Notes: generated from the sequence alone by a model not told the origin. 64,000 nt of DNA from Pseudomonas japonica (GCF_013522925.1 NZ_JAAMQU010000007.1:62001-126000); one strand, 5' to 3'; numbered from the stretch's first letter, positions 16,799 through 25,449 are shown. Numbers and translations: made by a program.

Positions 16799-18493
16799 TC
16801 AAAAGGCGTGGGAGAGTTGGTCGGCGATCGGCCCCAGCGCGAGCGCAGGGAGGAAGGTCAACCCACCGACCAGCAGGATGGTGAGGGTAAGCAGGGTGAC
16901 GAACAGCGGGCCGTGGGTAGGGAAACTGTCTATACCAACCGGCGCGGGCTTCTTCGCTGCCAGGCAACCGGCCAGGGCAATCACCGGCACGATGTAGCCG
17001 AAGCGCCCTACCAGCATCGCCGCAGCCAACAGCAAGTTATGGACGGCGGTGTTGGCGCTGAAGCCGCCGAACGCCGAACCGTTGTTGGCCGCGGCCGATA
17101 CGTAGCCATACAACAGCTCGCTGAAACCGTGGGCGCCCGGGTTGGCCAGCGCGGCGGGCGTGCCTGGAAGCAAGGCCGCGACGGCCGCCGGCACTAACGC
17201 CGCCAGCGGCATCACCAGCAAACTGATCACCAGCAGGCGTACTTCCCGGGCCTGGAGTTTCTTGCCCAGGTATTCCGGCGTGCGGCCGATCATCAAGCCG
17301 GCGAGGAACACAGCGGTGAGTACGAACAGCAGCATGCCGTAGAGGCCGGCGCCCACGCCGCCGAAAATCACCTCGCCCAGCATCATGTTCACCATCGCTA
17401 CCATCCCGCTCAAGGGGTTGAGGCTGTCATGCATGCCATTCACCGAGCCGTTCGAAGCGGCCGTAGTAACCACGGCCCATAGCGTGGTTGCCGTGGTGCC
17501 GAACCGCGCCTCTTTGCCCTCAAGCGAGGGCTCGGTGGTCGCCAGCTGGGACAGCAGCTGCGGGTTGGGTTGGTATTCGGCCCATAGCGCCAGGCCGGTG
17601 CCAAGCGCTAGCAAGATCAGCATCGTGGCCAGAATCGCCCGGCTTTGGCGCAGGTCTTTCACGTAATGGCCAAACATGAACACCAGCGCGGCGGGAATAC
17701 TCAAGATTGCCGCCAGCTCGAACAGGTTGCTCAAGGCCGTGGGGTTCTCGAACGGGTGTGCCGAGTTCACGCCGAAAAACCCACCGCCATTGGTGCCCAA
17801 TTGCTTGATGGCGATCTGGCTGGCGACCGGGCCGAGCGGAATAAGCTGTTCGGCGCCCTGCACGGTGAGCGCGGGTACATAGTTGGAGAAGGTTTGTGGC
17901 ACGCCCTGCCACACCAGCACCAGGGCGAACACCAGGCACAGGGGCAGCAGGCCATAGAGCGTGGCGCGGGTGAGGTCCACCCAGAAGTTGCCGACGGTCG
18001 CCGAGTTGCGCCGAGCAATCCCGCGACACAGCGCGGCCAGCACGGCCAGGCCCGTAGCGGCGCTTACGAAGTTCTGCACGGTAAGCCCGGCCATCTGGCT
18101 CAGGTAGCTGAGCGAGGCCTCGCCGCTGTAAGCCTGCCAGTTGGTATTGGTGACAAAGCTTACCGCTGTGTTGAATGCCAGCGTCCACTCCAGCCCCGGC
18201 AGCTGCTGCGGGTTGAGCGGCAATACCCCTTGCAGCATCAACAACCCGAACAGCAACGCCAGGCCGGCCAGGTTGAACGCGATCACCGCGCCCAGATAGG
18301 CCTGCCACCCCTGCTGGCGTGTGGGGTCGATCGCCACCAGCCGATAACAGGTCCGCTCGACCGGGCCCAGCAGCCGCCCCAGCGTGGTGGGCTCGCCTTC
18401 CATGATCCGATAGTAGAACCGCCCCAGCCATGGCGCAGGTCCCAACACCAACACCGCCACGCCCAGGATGAGCCAATAGTCATAACTGTGCAT
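16799..18493 (-). CDS. kdpA: KdpA, potassium-binding channel-like subunit
   Basis: KdpA is a superfamily K+ transporter-type subunit with four pore loops that select potassium. All four filter regions are recognisable: VTNTNWQAY, GTNGGGFFG, ASNGSVNG and AANNGSAFGG. About ten hydrophobic helices are spread over 564 residues, the usual length. The start ATG 18493 is preceded by GGGAG. It is the first recognisable gene of the operon: the short kdpF that normally comes just before it is not seen in any frame of the upstream 120 bases. Confidence 0.97.
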   Translation of the reverse strand: MHSYDYWLILGVAVLVLGPAPWLGRFYYRIMEGEPTTLGRLLGPVERTCYRLVAIDPTRQQGWQAYLGAVIAFNLAGLALLFGLLMLQGVLPLNPQQLPGLEWTLAFNTAVSFVTNTNWQAYSGEASLSYLSQMAGLTVQNFVSAATGLAVLAALCRGIARRNSATVGNFWVDLTRATLYGLLPLCLVFALVLVWQGVPQTFSNYVPALTVQGAEQLIPLGPVASQIAIKQLGTNGGGFFGVNSAHPFENPTALSNLFELAAILSIPAALVFMFGHYVKDLRQSRAILATMLILLALGTGLALWAEYQPNPQLLSQLATTEPSLEGKEARFGTTATTLWAVVTTAASNGSVNGMHDSLNPLSGMVAMVNMMLGEVIFGGVGAGLYGMLLFVLTAVFLAGLMIGRTPEYLGKKLQAREVRLLVISLLVMPLAALVPAAVAALLPGTPAALANPGAHGFSELLYGYVSAAANNGSAFGGFSANTAVHNLLLAAAMLVGRFGYIVPVIALAGCLAAKKPAPVGIDSFPTHGPLFVTLLTLTILLVGGLTFLPALALGPIADQLSHAF

Positions 18494-18612
18494 AATGGCG
18501 CTCCCGGTGGCTTGCCCGTCCCCGTTCGCGGCACGAGCACCCTGCTCTCCCGTCCATCTGATAATTCCTTTGCCAATGTGTGATCGAGGTGATCATTGTC
18601 GGGCGCCAAGGC

Positions 18613-18661
18613 GTAAAGGAACGAGGCCCAGAGCCCTGCCCCAGCGTAAAATCGCCGTAAA
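18613..18661 (-). promoter_or_regulatory. Candidate KdpE operator: three phased TTTAC boxes
   Basis: GTAAA occurs at 18613-18617, 18646-18650 and 18657-18661, reading TTTAC on the kdp strand. The spacings between box starts are 33 and 11 bases, so all three lie on one face of the helix. The known E. coli KdpE site is a pair of T-rich half-sites of the TTTATA and TTTACA type, so this is the best candidate operator, about 120-165 bases ahead of kdpA. Confidence 0.5.
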
Positions 18662-18704
18662 GTTTGCGTTGCGTCGGGCTACCGACCGGTGGCGTTCAGG
18701 CTTT

Positions 18705-18722
18705 TGTATCGGGGCCGATACA
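18705..18722. promoter_or_regulatory. Palindrome TGTATCGG-GG-CCGATACA, possible operator
   Basis: Perfect 8-base arms around a two-base centre, 171 bases ahead of the response regulator start and about 210 bases ahead of kdpA. A dimeric regulator could bind here. Which gene it serves is not shown by the sequence. Confidence 0.4.
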
Positions 18723-18892
18723 TTTAAGAAACCTAGGCGACACGCAGTGCCCCTAAGCTGCCGCCATCCCGCACACGCTCTGCATCGGTTCCCCTTCGGC
18801 CCCGCTTTGGTCCGTATTGGCCGACCTTTGGCGAGCGCCTTGCGCGGCCCCTACAGCTATCGCCGCCCAACCTGGCCCGAGACGATCCCCGA

Positions 18893-19657
18893 ATGAACAC
18901 ACCCCTGAGCCCCGCCCCTGATCGAGACAAGCTGAGTGCCATGGACGACGAAAAGCGCTGGAACACCCGCGCCCTGATCGTTGACGACGATGTGCCGATT
19001 CGTGAACTGCTGATCGACTACCTCGCCCGCTTCGGCATCCTGGGATTTGGCGTAAGTGATGGCGAAGCCATGCGCCAGGCCATGAAACACGAGGCCTTCG
19101 ATGTGGTGGTGCTGGACCTGATGCTGCCAGGCGAAGATGGCCTGTCCCTGTGCCGGCACCTGCGCGCGGAATCGGACATTCCGATCCTGATGCTCACCGC
19201 CCGCTGCGAGCCTACCGACCGCATCATCGGGCTGGAGCTGGGCGCCGACGACTACATGGCCAAGCCCTTCGAGCCCCGCGAGCTGGTGGCACGCATTCAA
19301 ACCGTATTGCGCCGCGTGCGTGACGACCGTACCGAGCAACGCGGCAACGTGCGTTTCGACAACTGGCGGCTGAACAGTGTGCTGCGCCAGCTCACCTCGG
19401 CCGAAGGCCTGGTGGTACCGCTATCCAATGCCGAATTCCGTTTGCTGTGGGTATTCCTCGAGCGGCCACGCCGCGTGCTCAGCCGTGAGCAGCTGCTGGA
19501 CGCCGCGCGCGGGCGCTCCATCGAAGCGTTCGATCGCAGCATCGATTTGCTGGTGTCGCGCCTGCGGCAAAAGCTGGGCGACGATCCCAAGGCGCCCCAG
19601 CTGATCAAGACCGTTCGCGGCGAGGGCTACCTGTTCGACGCACGGGAAATCGGCTGA
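18893..19657 (+). CDS. OmpR-family response regulator, partner unassigned
   Basis: A DNA-binding response regulator of 254 residues. The receiver domain carries DDD at 31-33, phospho-acceptor D75 (VVVLD) and the switch lysine in YMAKPFEP; the winged-helix domain has SNAEFRLLWVFLERP, RSIEAFDRSIDLLVSRLRQK and ends with TVRGEGYLFD. The N-terminus is uncertain: ATG 18893 has no clear ribosome site, and ATG 18941 (MDDEKRWN) would still keep the whole receiver domain. The stop overlaps the start of the sensor kinase (TGATG), so the two are coupled. I cannot assign a stimulus or name; it is not KdpE, which is encoded separately. Confidence 0.9.
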   Translation: MNTPLSPAPDRDKLSAMDDEKRWNTRALIVDDDVPIRELLIDYLARFGILGFGVSDGEAMRQAMKHEAFDVVVLDLMLPGEDGLSLCRHLRAESDIPILMLTARCEPTDRIIGLELGADDYMAKPFEPRELVARIQTVLRRVRDDRTEQRGNVRFDNWRLNSVLRQLTSAEGLVVPLSNAEFRLLWVFLERPRRVLSREQLLDAARGRSIEAFDRSIDLLVSRLRQKLGDDPKAPQLIKTVRGEGYLFDAREIG

Positions 19658-20772
19658 TGCGCAAGGCCGATACGCTGTTCGCGAGGCTGTTCGGCGTCTC
19701 GGTGATTGCCATCATCCTGGCCCATCTCCTGGCGGTGATGTGGTTCCACTACTACGGCTTCCCCGGGCCACCCCCCGGCGGGCCGCATCCGCCAGCGCCG
19801 ATGACGCAGCAACAGCCGCGGCCAGCGCCCGGCGCAATGGCGGAGCAACCGCCGCAGCCCGAAGAACTCGGCGGCCCCGGCCCTGGCGGCCCGGAACCCT
19901 TCGAACCCCCTCACGAGCGGCGATTCTTCGAGGGGCCCGTGGTGCCACTGACGTTCCAGATCATCATGCTGGTGATCGCAGCGTGGTGGGGCGCGCGTTG
20001 GCTGTCGCGGCCGATCCGCCGTTTCAGCGAAGCAGCCGAGCGGCTCAGCGAAAACCTCGACAGCCCGCCCATGGAAGAGACGGGCCCTGTCGAAGCGCGA
20101 AAGGCGGCGCATACGTTCAACCAGATGCAGCAACGCATCCGCGAACAGGTGCAGCAACGTGCTCGTATGCTGGGCGCCGTGTCCCACGACCTGCGCACGC
20201 CGCTGTCGCGGCTCAAGCTGCGGCTGGAGCAGATCGATGACGAAAAACTGCAAACCCAGATGCGCCAGGACCTGGACGATATGATCGGGATGCTGGACGC
20301 CACCCTGACGTACCTTCACGAGCGGCGCACCAGCGAAGTGCTGCAGTGGTATGACGTTCAGGCGCTGGTGGAGTCGCTGTGCGAGAACGCCCAGGACAAC
20401 GGCTTGCCGGCAGATTCACGAGGCACATGCGCCCCTTTGCGGACCCAGCCGATGGCCTTGCGCTCCTGTCTGAGCAACCTCCTGGATAACGCACTCAGGT
20501 ACGGCGGGCACACGTTGGTGGAACTGATCGATAGCCCCGGGCATGTGGTAATCCGGGTGATCGACCATGGCCCGGGCATCAGCGCCGAGAAGCGCGAAGC
20601 CGTGTTCGAGCCCTTCTTCCGGTTGGAAGGGTCGCGCAACCGCAACTCCGGTGGCGTAGGCCTGGGCATGACCATCGCCCGGGAAGCCGCGCAGCGGCTG
20701 GGGGGCAGCCTGGCGCTGGACGAAACGCCGGGCGGTGGCCTTACGGCCGTGGTTCGCTTGCCACGGGATTGA
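19657..20772 (+). CDS. Sensor histidine kinase with proline-rich periplasmic loop
   Basis: An EnvZ-type membrane kinase of 371 residues. Helix one is about residues 10-30, helix two about 96-112; the periplasmic loop between them (about 35-95) is very rich in proline, glycine and glutamine (PPGGPHPPAP, RPAPGAM, GGPGPGGPEP) and has no recognised sensor fold. A HAMP segment leads to the dimerisation domain with H177 in AVSHDLRTPLSR, and the ATPase domain has DNALRYGG, DHGPGI and GGVGLGMTIA. It overlaps its regulator by one base. An unstructured acidic-proline loop suggests binding of a metal, a surfactant or a protein partner, but the stimulus is unknown. Confidence 0.9.
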   Translation: MRKADTLFARLFGVSVIAIILAHLLAVMWFHYYGFPGPPPGGPHPPAPMTQQQPRPAPGAMAEQPPQPEELGGPGPGGPEPFEPPHERRFFEGPVVPLTFQIIMLVIAAWWGARWLSRPIRRFSEAAERLSENLDSPPMEETGPVEARKAAHTFNQMQQRIREQVQQRARMLGAVSHDLRTPLSRLKLRLEQIDDEKLQTQMRQDLDDMIGMLDATLTYLHERRTSEVLQWYDVQALVESLCENAQDNGLPADSRGTCAPLRTQPMALRSCLSNLLDNALRYGGHTLVELIDSPGHVVIRVIDHGPGISAEKREAVFEPFFRLEGSRNRNSGGVGLGMTIAREAAQRLGGSLALDETPGGGLTAVVRLPRD

Positions 20773-20823
20773 TAGCGGCGGCGATACAGGGGCACACACC
20801 TGGCAGCCCCTCACCTGCCGCTA
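20773..20823. terminator. Nested bidirectional terminator between convergent genes
   Basis: Outer arms TAGCGGC (20773-20779) and GCCGCTA (20817-20823) enclose inner arms AGGGGC and GCCCCT. It lies between the ends of the sensor kinase gene and the AI-2E-type transporter gene. There is no strong T-run, so efficiency is uncertain. Confidence 0.45.
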
Positions 20824-20832
20824 CGCGCCCAA

Positions 20833-21873
20833 TCAGGTAGCCACAGGCTCCTTGGCCCAATCGGTCACCAGCCGGTAGCCAACCGCCAGCAAGGTGGGCC
20901 CGAGGAACAGGCCGATAAAGCCGAACGCCAACAGCCCACCAAACACCCCCAGCAGTACGATCACAAGTGGCAGGTCGCCGCCGCGGCTGATCAGGTAGGG
21001 CTTGAGCACGTTGTCCACGCCGCTGATCACGAAGGTGCCCCACAGGCCCAGGAACACCGCCATGCCGTAGTGCTCCTGCCACACCAGCCAGCCCACGGCG
21101 GGTATCCAGGCCAGCGGCGGGCCCATTGGAATGAGGCTGAGCAGGAAGGTGCCGATGGCCAGCACCAGCGCACCAGGTACGCCGGCGATCATGAACCCGA
21201 TCAGCGCCAGCAGCGCCTGGGCGGCCGCAGTACCGATCACGCCATTGACGACCCGCTGCACGGTGTCTGCCACCAGATCCAGGTAATACTTTCCGCGCTC
21301 CCCCATCAGCCGCTCCAGCAGGCGCAGCACGAATGCCGAGATGCGCGGCCCGTCGCGGTAGAAAAAGAAGGTGAAAACCAAGGCCAGCGCGAGCTCGACC
21401 AGCCCGCTGCCCAGGCGCGCGCTGCGGCCCAGCAGCCAATTGCCCACTTGCCCCAGGTGCGGCCGCAGCCCTTGGAAAAACGCCGCGCCCTGGGCATCCA
21501 TGGTTGCCCACAAGCGCCCCAGCCGGTCGCCCACCAACGGCACGTTAGCCACCCAATCCGGTGGTGGTGGCAACCCCTCAAGCTGAACATCGCGAACGAA
21601 CGCCGTGGCGTCGCGTACATGGTCCGCCAGGTTGAAGCCCAGCCATACCAGCGGCAGCAATACCAGCAGTATCCAGACACCCGTGAGGATTGCCGCCGCC
21701 AAGGTGGGCCGGCCACCTAGGGCAGCGGTGAGCCGGCGCATCAGCGGCCAGCTGGCGTACGCCAGGATCGCGCCCCATAACAGCGCCGAAACAAAAGGCA
21801 GCATCACCCAGATGCACGCCACCAGCATCAGCAGCAGGGCAATCTGCATCAACAACCGATCGGTGCTGATCAT
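20833..21873 (-). CDS. AI-2E family (PerM/YdiK type) membrane transporter
   Basis: An inner-membrane protein of 346 residues with about eight helices in two blocks: residues 8-40, 58-80, a soluble stretch of roughly 70 residues, then helices from about 150 to the C-terminus. It contains the family segments FFFYRDGPRI and VSGVDNVLKPYLISR (seen as FVISGVDNVLKPYL). Family members export autoinducer-2 or other small metabolites, or sodium/protons; the substrate is not predictable here. ATG 21873 overlaps the stop of the upstream DUF4892 gene as ATGA; a longer in-frame start would lie inside that gene. Confidence 0.88.
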   Translation of the reverse strand: MISTDRLLMQIALLLMLVACIWVMLPFVSALLWGAILAYASWPLMRRLTAALGGRPTLAAAILTGVWILLVLLPLVWLGFNLADHVRDATAFVRDVQLEGLPPPPDWVANVPLVGDRLGRLWATMDAQGAAFFQGLRPHLGQVGNWLLGRSARLGSGLVELALALVFTFFFYRDGPRISAFVLRLLERLMGERGKYYLDLVADTVQRVVNGVIGTAAAQALLALIGFMIAGVPGALVLAIGTFLLSLIPMGPPLAWIPAVGWLVWQEHYGMAVFLGLWGTFVISGVDNVLKPYLISRGGDLPLVIVLLGVFGGLLAFGFIGLFLGPTLLAVGYRLVTDWAKEPVAT

Positions 21874-22715
21874 CGAACGATCTCCATCTTCAACCCCTGG
21901 CCTGCGGTGTCCCCGACACTGAGGCGATTCGCCCGCACCCCAGAGCCCGCCAGAGCAGCTACCCACTGATCCGCCGCAGCCCCGCTCAGGCGCAGGCGCA
22001 CCGCGCTGTCGAAGCTGAGCACACGTGCCAGCAGCGCAACCCAGTCCGCAGCCGGCGGTGGCACCAGTTCAGGGAAGGACACCTCTCCAGCCTCTCGCAA
22101 TTCGCGCAACACAGTGCCGGGGGTAGGCAGCACCTGCCCCAAGGGAGCACTCGGCGCGAAGGTTTCGACATGCAGGGCAACCCGACGGTTGCCGCGCAGT
22201 ACACAGTAGACCGCCACCAGCGTGTCGGTGCCCTCACGTGCCTGGCGAACGAGCAGGAACGCCTGCTGGTCATCACTGCCAAGCAGCCGGGTATTGGCGA
22301 GGATGTCGTTGGACCAGAGGTTGCTTTCGCCACACTCGCGGCCTTCGCACCAGAACAGCGCCCGGTTGCCTTCGCCCTGGAGCGCCAGCCGCGCGATCTT
22401 GAACACATCGGCGGCGTTACGCTCTGCGGGCAGTTCCCAGGTTGCCGAGGCGAGTTCGCCATGGGCCTGCAGGCGGCCATCCATGCGCAATGCCCCGCCG
22501 ATCCGCCGAAGCGGGCCCAGCGGGTACAAGCGTTCGGCGGCCTCAGGGCCTCGCTGGTCCAGCACCTGGCCGTCTTCAGGCTGAAGGGCGGTTACCGCGC
22601 TGGGCGCGACATCGGCCTGGGCGGTAACCGCGCAGAAGAGCAGGCTGGGCAACCACAGCAAGCGGCGCCCGTAGAGGGCGCGGGCAAAGGCGGGACGGAT
22701 AGAAGGAAACGGCAT
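21870..22715 (-). CDS. DUF4892 domain protein, periplasmic
   Basis: A 281-residue secreted protein of unknown function. Residues 1-34 form a signal peptide (RLLWLPSLLFCAVTAQADV) with cleavage near AQA. The mature part contains the DUF4892 landmarks: a YPLGPLRRIGG strand, FWCEGRECGESNLWSND with a likely disulfide pair, and the strand LVAVYCVLRGNRRVALHVE, then a C-terminal domain of OmpA-like character (SFDSAVRLRLSG). The start at ATG 22715 directly precedes the basic signal region. It lies 49 bases after the hydrolase gene and overlaps the transporter start. The same arrangement occurs at PA1622-PA1623 in P. aeruginosa as I recall. Confidence 0.82.
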   Translation of the reverse strand: MPFPSIRPAFARALYGRRLLWLPSLLFCAVTAQADVAPSAVTALQPEDGQVLDQRGPEAAERLYPLGPLRRIGGALRMDGRLQAHGELASATWELPAERNAADVFKIARLALQGEGNRALFWCEGRECGESNLWSNDILANTRLLGSDDQQAFLLVRQAREGTDTLVAVYCVLRGNRRVALHVETFAPSAPLGQVLPTPGTVLRELREAGEVSFPELVPPPAADWVALLARVLSFDSAVRLRLSGAAADQWVAALAGSGVRANRLSVGDTAGQGLKMEIVR

Positions 22716-22764
22716 TGAGGACTCCCTGTTAACCGGGCAAGGGTCGGCAGTCCATGCCATCAAG

Positions 22765-23619
22765 TCAAGGCGGGGTAAAGAAACGATTGATACAGGCTGC
22801 TACAAGGCCAGCCCCCGCGTCATCATCAAGGTGCAAATGATGCCCCCCTGGCAAACGGACCCGCTCAAAGGGCAGGCGTTCCAGTAAATCTCCGAGGCCG
22901 ACCAACAGCCCTGCCTCGGCCAGTATCAAAAGGGTGGGGCATTCGATACGCAGCACCATTTCCACGGCCTGTGCCCGCTCCAGCCGCACCGGCGTGGTCA
23001 GGGTAAGGCGGTTGTCGCTGCGCCAGGTGAAACCACCTTCCACCGGTTGCAAGCCGCGCTCTACCAACAGCCAAGCGGCGCTTTCAGTGACCGGCAACCC
23101 GCTCCGGCTGCGTGCGCGCACTGCTTGATCGACGCTGGCATAGAACGGTTTGCGCCGGGTGCCGTGCGCCAGTTGCTCGCGCAAGGCCTTGCCCAACCGC
23201 TGCGCGGGATGGTCGGGAGAGCTTTCGGGGGGAACCACACCTTCGATCAATACCAGCCGTTCCACCCGCTCAGGCATAGCAGCGGCCAGCTGTGCGGCCA
23301 CGATCGCGCCCATGGAATGGCCGATCAGCGAGAAGCGTTCCCAGCCCAGCTGGTCGGCGACTTGTAGCACATCCCGGGCGTACTCCCAATGAGGGTACAA
23401 CCCGCCGGCAGGGCGATGTTCAGACAGCCCGTGGCCGGCCAGGTCCAGTGCCAGCACACGCAAACCCGGCAGGCGAGGCATCAGGCGAGCGAAGGAGTTG
23501 GCGTTGTCCAGCCAGCCATGCAACGCAATCACTGGCGCGCCGTTTTCAGGCCCATGCAGCCTGCCGGCCAGCTCGATATGGGGCAGGCGCACCCGGAGTT
23601 CATTGAAGAGGTCTGTCAT
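22765..23619 (-). CDS. Alpha/beta hydrolase
   Basis: An esterase-like cytoplasmic enzyme of 284 residues. The oxyanion loop is ALHGWLDN at 32-39, the nucleophile S102 lies in GHSMG, and LAGHGLSEH follows the first helix; the catalytic histidine is expected in PGGHHLHLDD at about residue 261, and the acid in LAEAGL region around 230. There is no signal peptide. Start ATG 23619 overlaps the stop of the preceding hydrolase gene (ATGA). Substrate unknown; the fold is similar to MhpC and other C-C or ester hydrolases. Confidence 0.88.
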   Translation of the reverse strand: MTDLFNELRVRLPHIELAGRLHGPENGAPVIALHGWLDNANSFARLMPRLPGLRVLALDLAGHGLSEHRPAGGLYPHWEYARDVLQVADQLGWERFSLIGHSMGAIVAAQLAAAMPERVERLVLIEGVVPPESSPDHPAQRLGKALREQLAHGTRRKPFYASVDQAVRARSRSGLPVTESAAWLLVERGLQPVEGGFTWRSDNRLTLTTPVRLERAQAVEMVLRIECPTLLILAEAGLLVGLGDLLERLPFERVRLPGGHHLHLDDDAGAGLVAACINRFFTPP

Positions 23620-24410
23620 GCGGCTTCGGCCTTCCAGCGGCGCAATACTGCGCGGATCAGTTCAGCGGTCTCCAGGGGCCGCTCCAGCGGAAACATATGC
23701 CCGCCAGGCACCAGGTGGAACTCCCCTCGCGGCAGCCGGCGGGCATTGCGGGCGTGGTGGCGCAGCACTACGCGGCTCGCCTCGCCGCCGATAACCGCCA
23801 ACGGTAGTGCCAGGCGGCTTGGCCGACCCGGGCTTATGTGGGGCACGCTGCGGTAGATGCGAATTTCGGTATCGGGATCGAAGGCAAGCCGCAGCCCCTC
23901 CCCGTCCGGCTTGAGCCCATGTTGAAGATACGCCTCCAGGCAGTCGGGATCGAAACCACGAAACAACGCCTTGCTACGAAAGTACGCCAGTGCGCTGTCT
24001 CGATCGGTGAAACGCTCCCGGCGGCCCAGCGTGCGCCCGGCCGGGGTGATCCGGTCGATCAATCCAAAGCGCTTGGCGGCGCGGATCAGCCACTGGTCAC
24101 TGCTGCCCAGCAACGGCGAATCCAGCATGATCACGCCGCGATAACGGCTAGGTTGGCGCAGCGCAGCATGCAAGTGCAGCACCCCGCCCAGCGAATGGCC
24201 TACCCCCCACACCGGCTCGGGTTCGTCTTCCAGATGGTGCAGCAGCTCGTCTACCAGTGCAGCCCAGTTGTCCTGCACCGGAAAGCGCGGATCGTGCCCG
24301 TGCTGCTCAAGGTGCTTGACGGTGAACTCGGGCGCCAGCGCCGAAAACAGCTTGCCGTAGGTGGCCGAAGGAAAGCCATTGGCATGGGCGAAGAATAGCG
24401 TTTCCGGCAT
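23616..24410 (-). CDS. Alpha/beta hydrolase (second of a pair)
   Basis: A 264-residue hydrolase with FFAHANGFPSATY at the N-terminus (HG-type oxyanion loop altered to HANG), nucleophile S73 in GHSLGG, and a late histidine in VPGGHMFPLERP at about residue 240. The ATG at 24410 is the natural start for this fold; frames further upstream overlap the thioesterase gene. It is unlike its neighbour beyond the fold, so the pair is not a recent duplication. Translational coupling through the ATGA overlap suggests related roles, but no pathway can be named. Confidence 0.87.
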   Translation of the reverse strand: MPETLFFAHANGFPSATYGKLFSALAPEFTVKHLEQHGHDPRFPVQDNWAALVDELLHHLEDEPEPVWGVGHSLGGVLHLHAALRQPSRYRGVIMLDSPLLGSSDQWLIRAAKRFGLIDRITPAGRTLGRRERFTDRDSALAYFRSKALFRGFDPDCLEAYLQHGLKPDGEGLRLAFDPDTEIRIYRSVPHISPGRPSRLALPLAVIGGEASRVVLRHHARNARRLPRGEFHLVPGGHMFPLERPLETAELIRAVLRRWKAEAA

Positions 24411-24505
24411 GGGCGCAGGCTCGGTGGGCGGATGACTCGCCGATTGTGGCCAGCCCCTGCCCCGGCCTACAACGCGCGAATCGGCCATCGGCAAGGGCGT
24501 ACAGG

Positions 24506-24961
24506 TCAGCCTTGGGTTTGCCCCGCCGGTGGCACCTGACCCAGCGGTACCACCGCCACCGTAAGCCGTGAGATGCAGCTGGGCTTGCCCTGGCCATCCA
24601 CCAGGCGGATATCCCACACATGGGTGGTGCGGCCGATGTGCACCGGGCGCGCTGTGGCGGTGACCCGGCCACTGCGTACGCCTCGCAGGTGGTTGGCGTT
24701 CACCTCCAGCCCCACGCAATAGAAGCGGCTAGTGTCCACGCACAGCATGCTGGCCATGGAGCCGACGCTTTCGGCCAGCACCACCGAGGCGCCGCCGTGC
24801 AGCAGGCCGAAGGGCTGATGGGTGCGCGCGTCCACCGCCATGCTGGCGGTCACGAAATCTTCGCCGATGGCTTCGAAACGAATATCCAGCAGCTCGCCAA
24901 TGGTGTTTTTCTGGCGGGCGTTGAGGGCGTCCAGGTCAGGCAGTGTTTGCCACAGGCTCAT
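24506..24961 (-). CDS. Hotdog-fold acyl-CoA thioesterase (PA1618/MenI type)
   Basis: This 151-residue protein has a single hotdog domain of the EntH/MenI (PaaI) class. Catalytic residues are visible as the HGG loop (H55-G57, in LLHGGASV) and the general base E64 (LAESVG), matching the glutamate of the characterised P. aeruginosa PA1618. It should hydrolyse acyl- or aroyl-CoA in the cytoplasm as a homotetramer. It is 14 bases downstream of sixA on the same strand. Confidence 0.9.
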   Translation of the reverse strand: MSLWQTLPDLDALNARQKNTIGELLDIRFEAIGEDFVTASMAVDARTHQPFGLLHGGASVVLAESVGSMASMLCVDTSRFYCVGLEVNANHLRGVRSGRVTATARPVHIGRTTHVWDIRLVDGQGKPSCISRLTVAVVPLGQVPPAGQTQG

Positions 24962-24975
24962 GGGTGAGGTCCTTG

Positions 24976-25449
24976 TCAGTGACTATGGCGCAGGCTGCGC
25001 AGGGTCATCAGGCCGGCCAGGAGCGCGGGGCCTTCCAGCCGGGCCAGGCTTGCCGTGCCCATGGCATGCACGCTGGCACGCTCGCCCCGGTCCAGCAAGC
25101 CAAGCAGCATGCCTACCAGCGGCTGGTGGCTCACCAGCAACACCTGATCCAGGCCAAGGCGGTCAAGCTCGGCCACCACGCGGTCGGGGTCGCTGTCGGG
25201 GGTAAGCCAATCCACCGTTTGCAGCGCCACGCTCTGGCCCAATGCGGTTTGCACCAGCCGAGCGGTTTCCTGGGCCCGGGTGTAAGGGCTGGCGAGAATC
25301 TTCTGCAACGGCTCGGCCATCAGGTGCGCGGCGCTGCGCAGCACTTCCTCGCGGCCGGTGCGGGTAAGCGCCCGGGCCGGATCCGGGGCCGTGTTGGCCG
25401 CTTCACCATGGCGCAAGATCCATACGGTTTTCAGACGGGCTTCGCTCAC
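24976..25449 (-). CDS. sixA: Phosphohistidine phosphatase SixA
   Basis: SixA removes phosphate from phosphohistidine, first shown for the HPt domain of ArcB and later for the nitrogen phosphotransferase system. The 157-residue protein has the RHGE motif at residues 13-16 with nucleophile H14, RALTRTGREEV, SPYTRAQETA and VSHQPLVG containing the second active-site histidine. These are the hallmarks of the short SixA branch of the histidine phosphatase superfamily. It overlaps the upstream DUF4389 stop by four bases. Confidence 0.92.
   Translation of the reverse strand: MSEARLKTVWILRHGEAANTAPDPARALTRTGREEVLRSAAHLMAEPLQKILASPYTRAQETARLVQTALGQSVALQTVDWLTPDSDPDRVVAELDRLGLDQVLLVSHQPLVGMLLGLLDRGERASVHAMGTASLARLEGPALLAGLMTLRSLRHSH

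Larger units (their letters stand above)
18494..18892. other. Divergent regulatory region between kdpA and a two-component operon
   Basis: These 399 bases contain no convincing coding frame. They should hold the kdp promoter (minus strand) and the promoter of the response regulator (plus strand). Three GTAAA boxes (18613-18661) and a palindrome (18705-18722) are the only distinct signals; both are listed separately. No 29-residue hydrophobic KdpF-type frame is present. Confidence 0.7.

Noticed and set aside
18493-18609. Short frame ahead of kdpA considered as kdpF
   Set aside because: The translated peptide is polar and basic, not a single hydrophobic helix.
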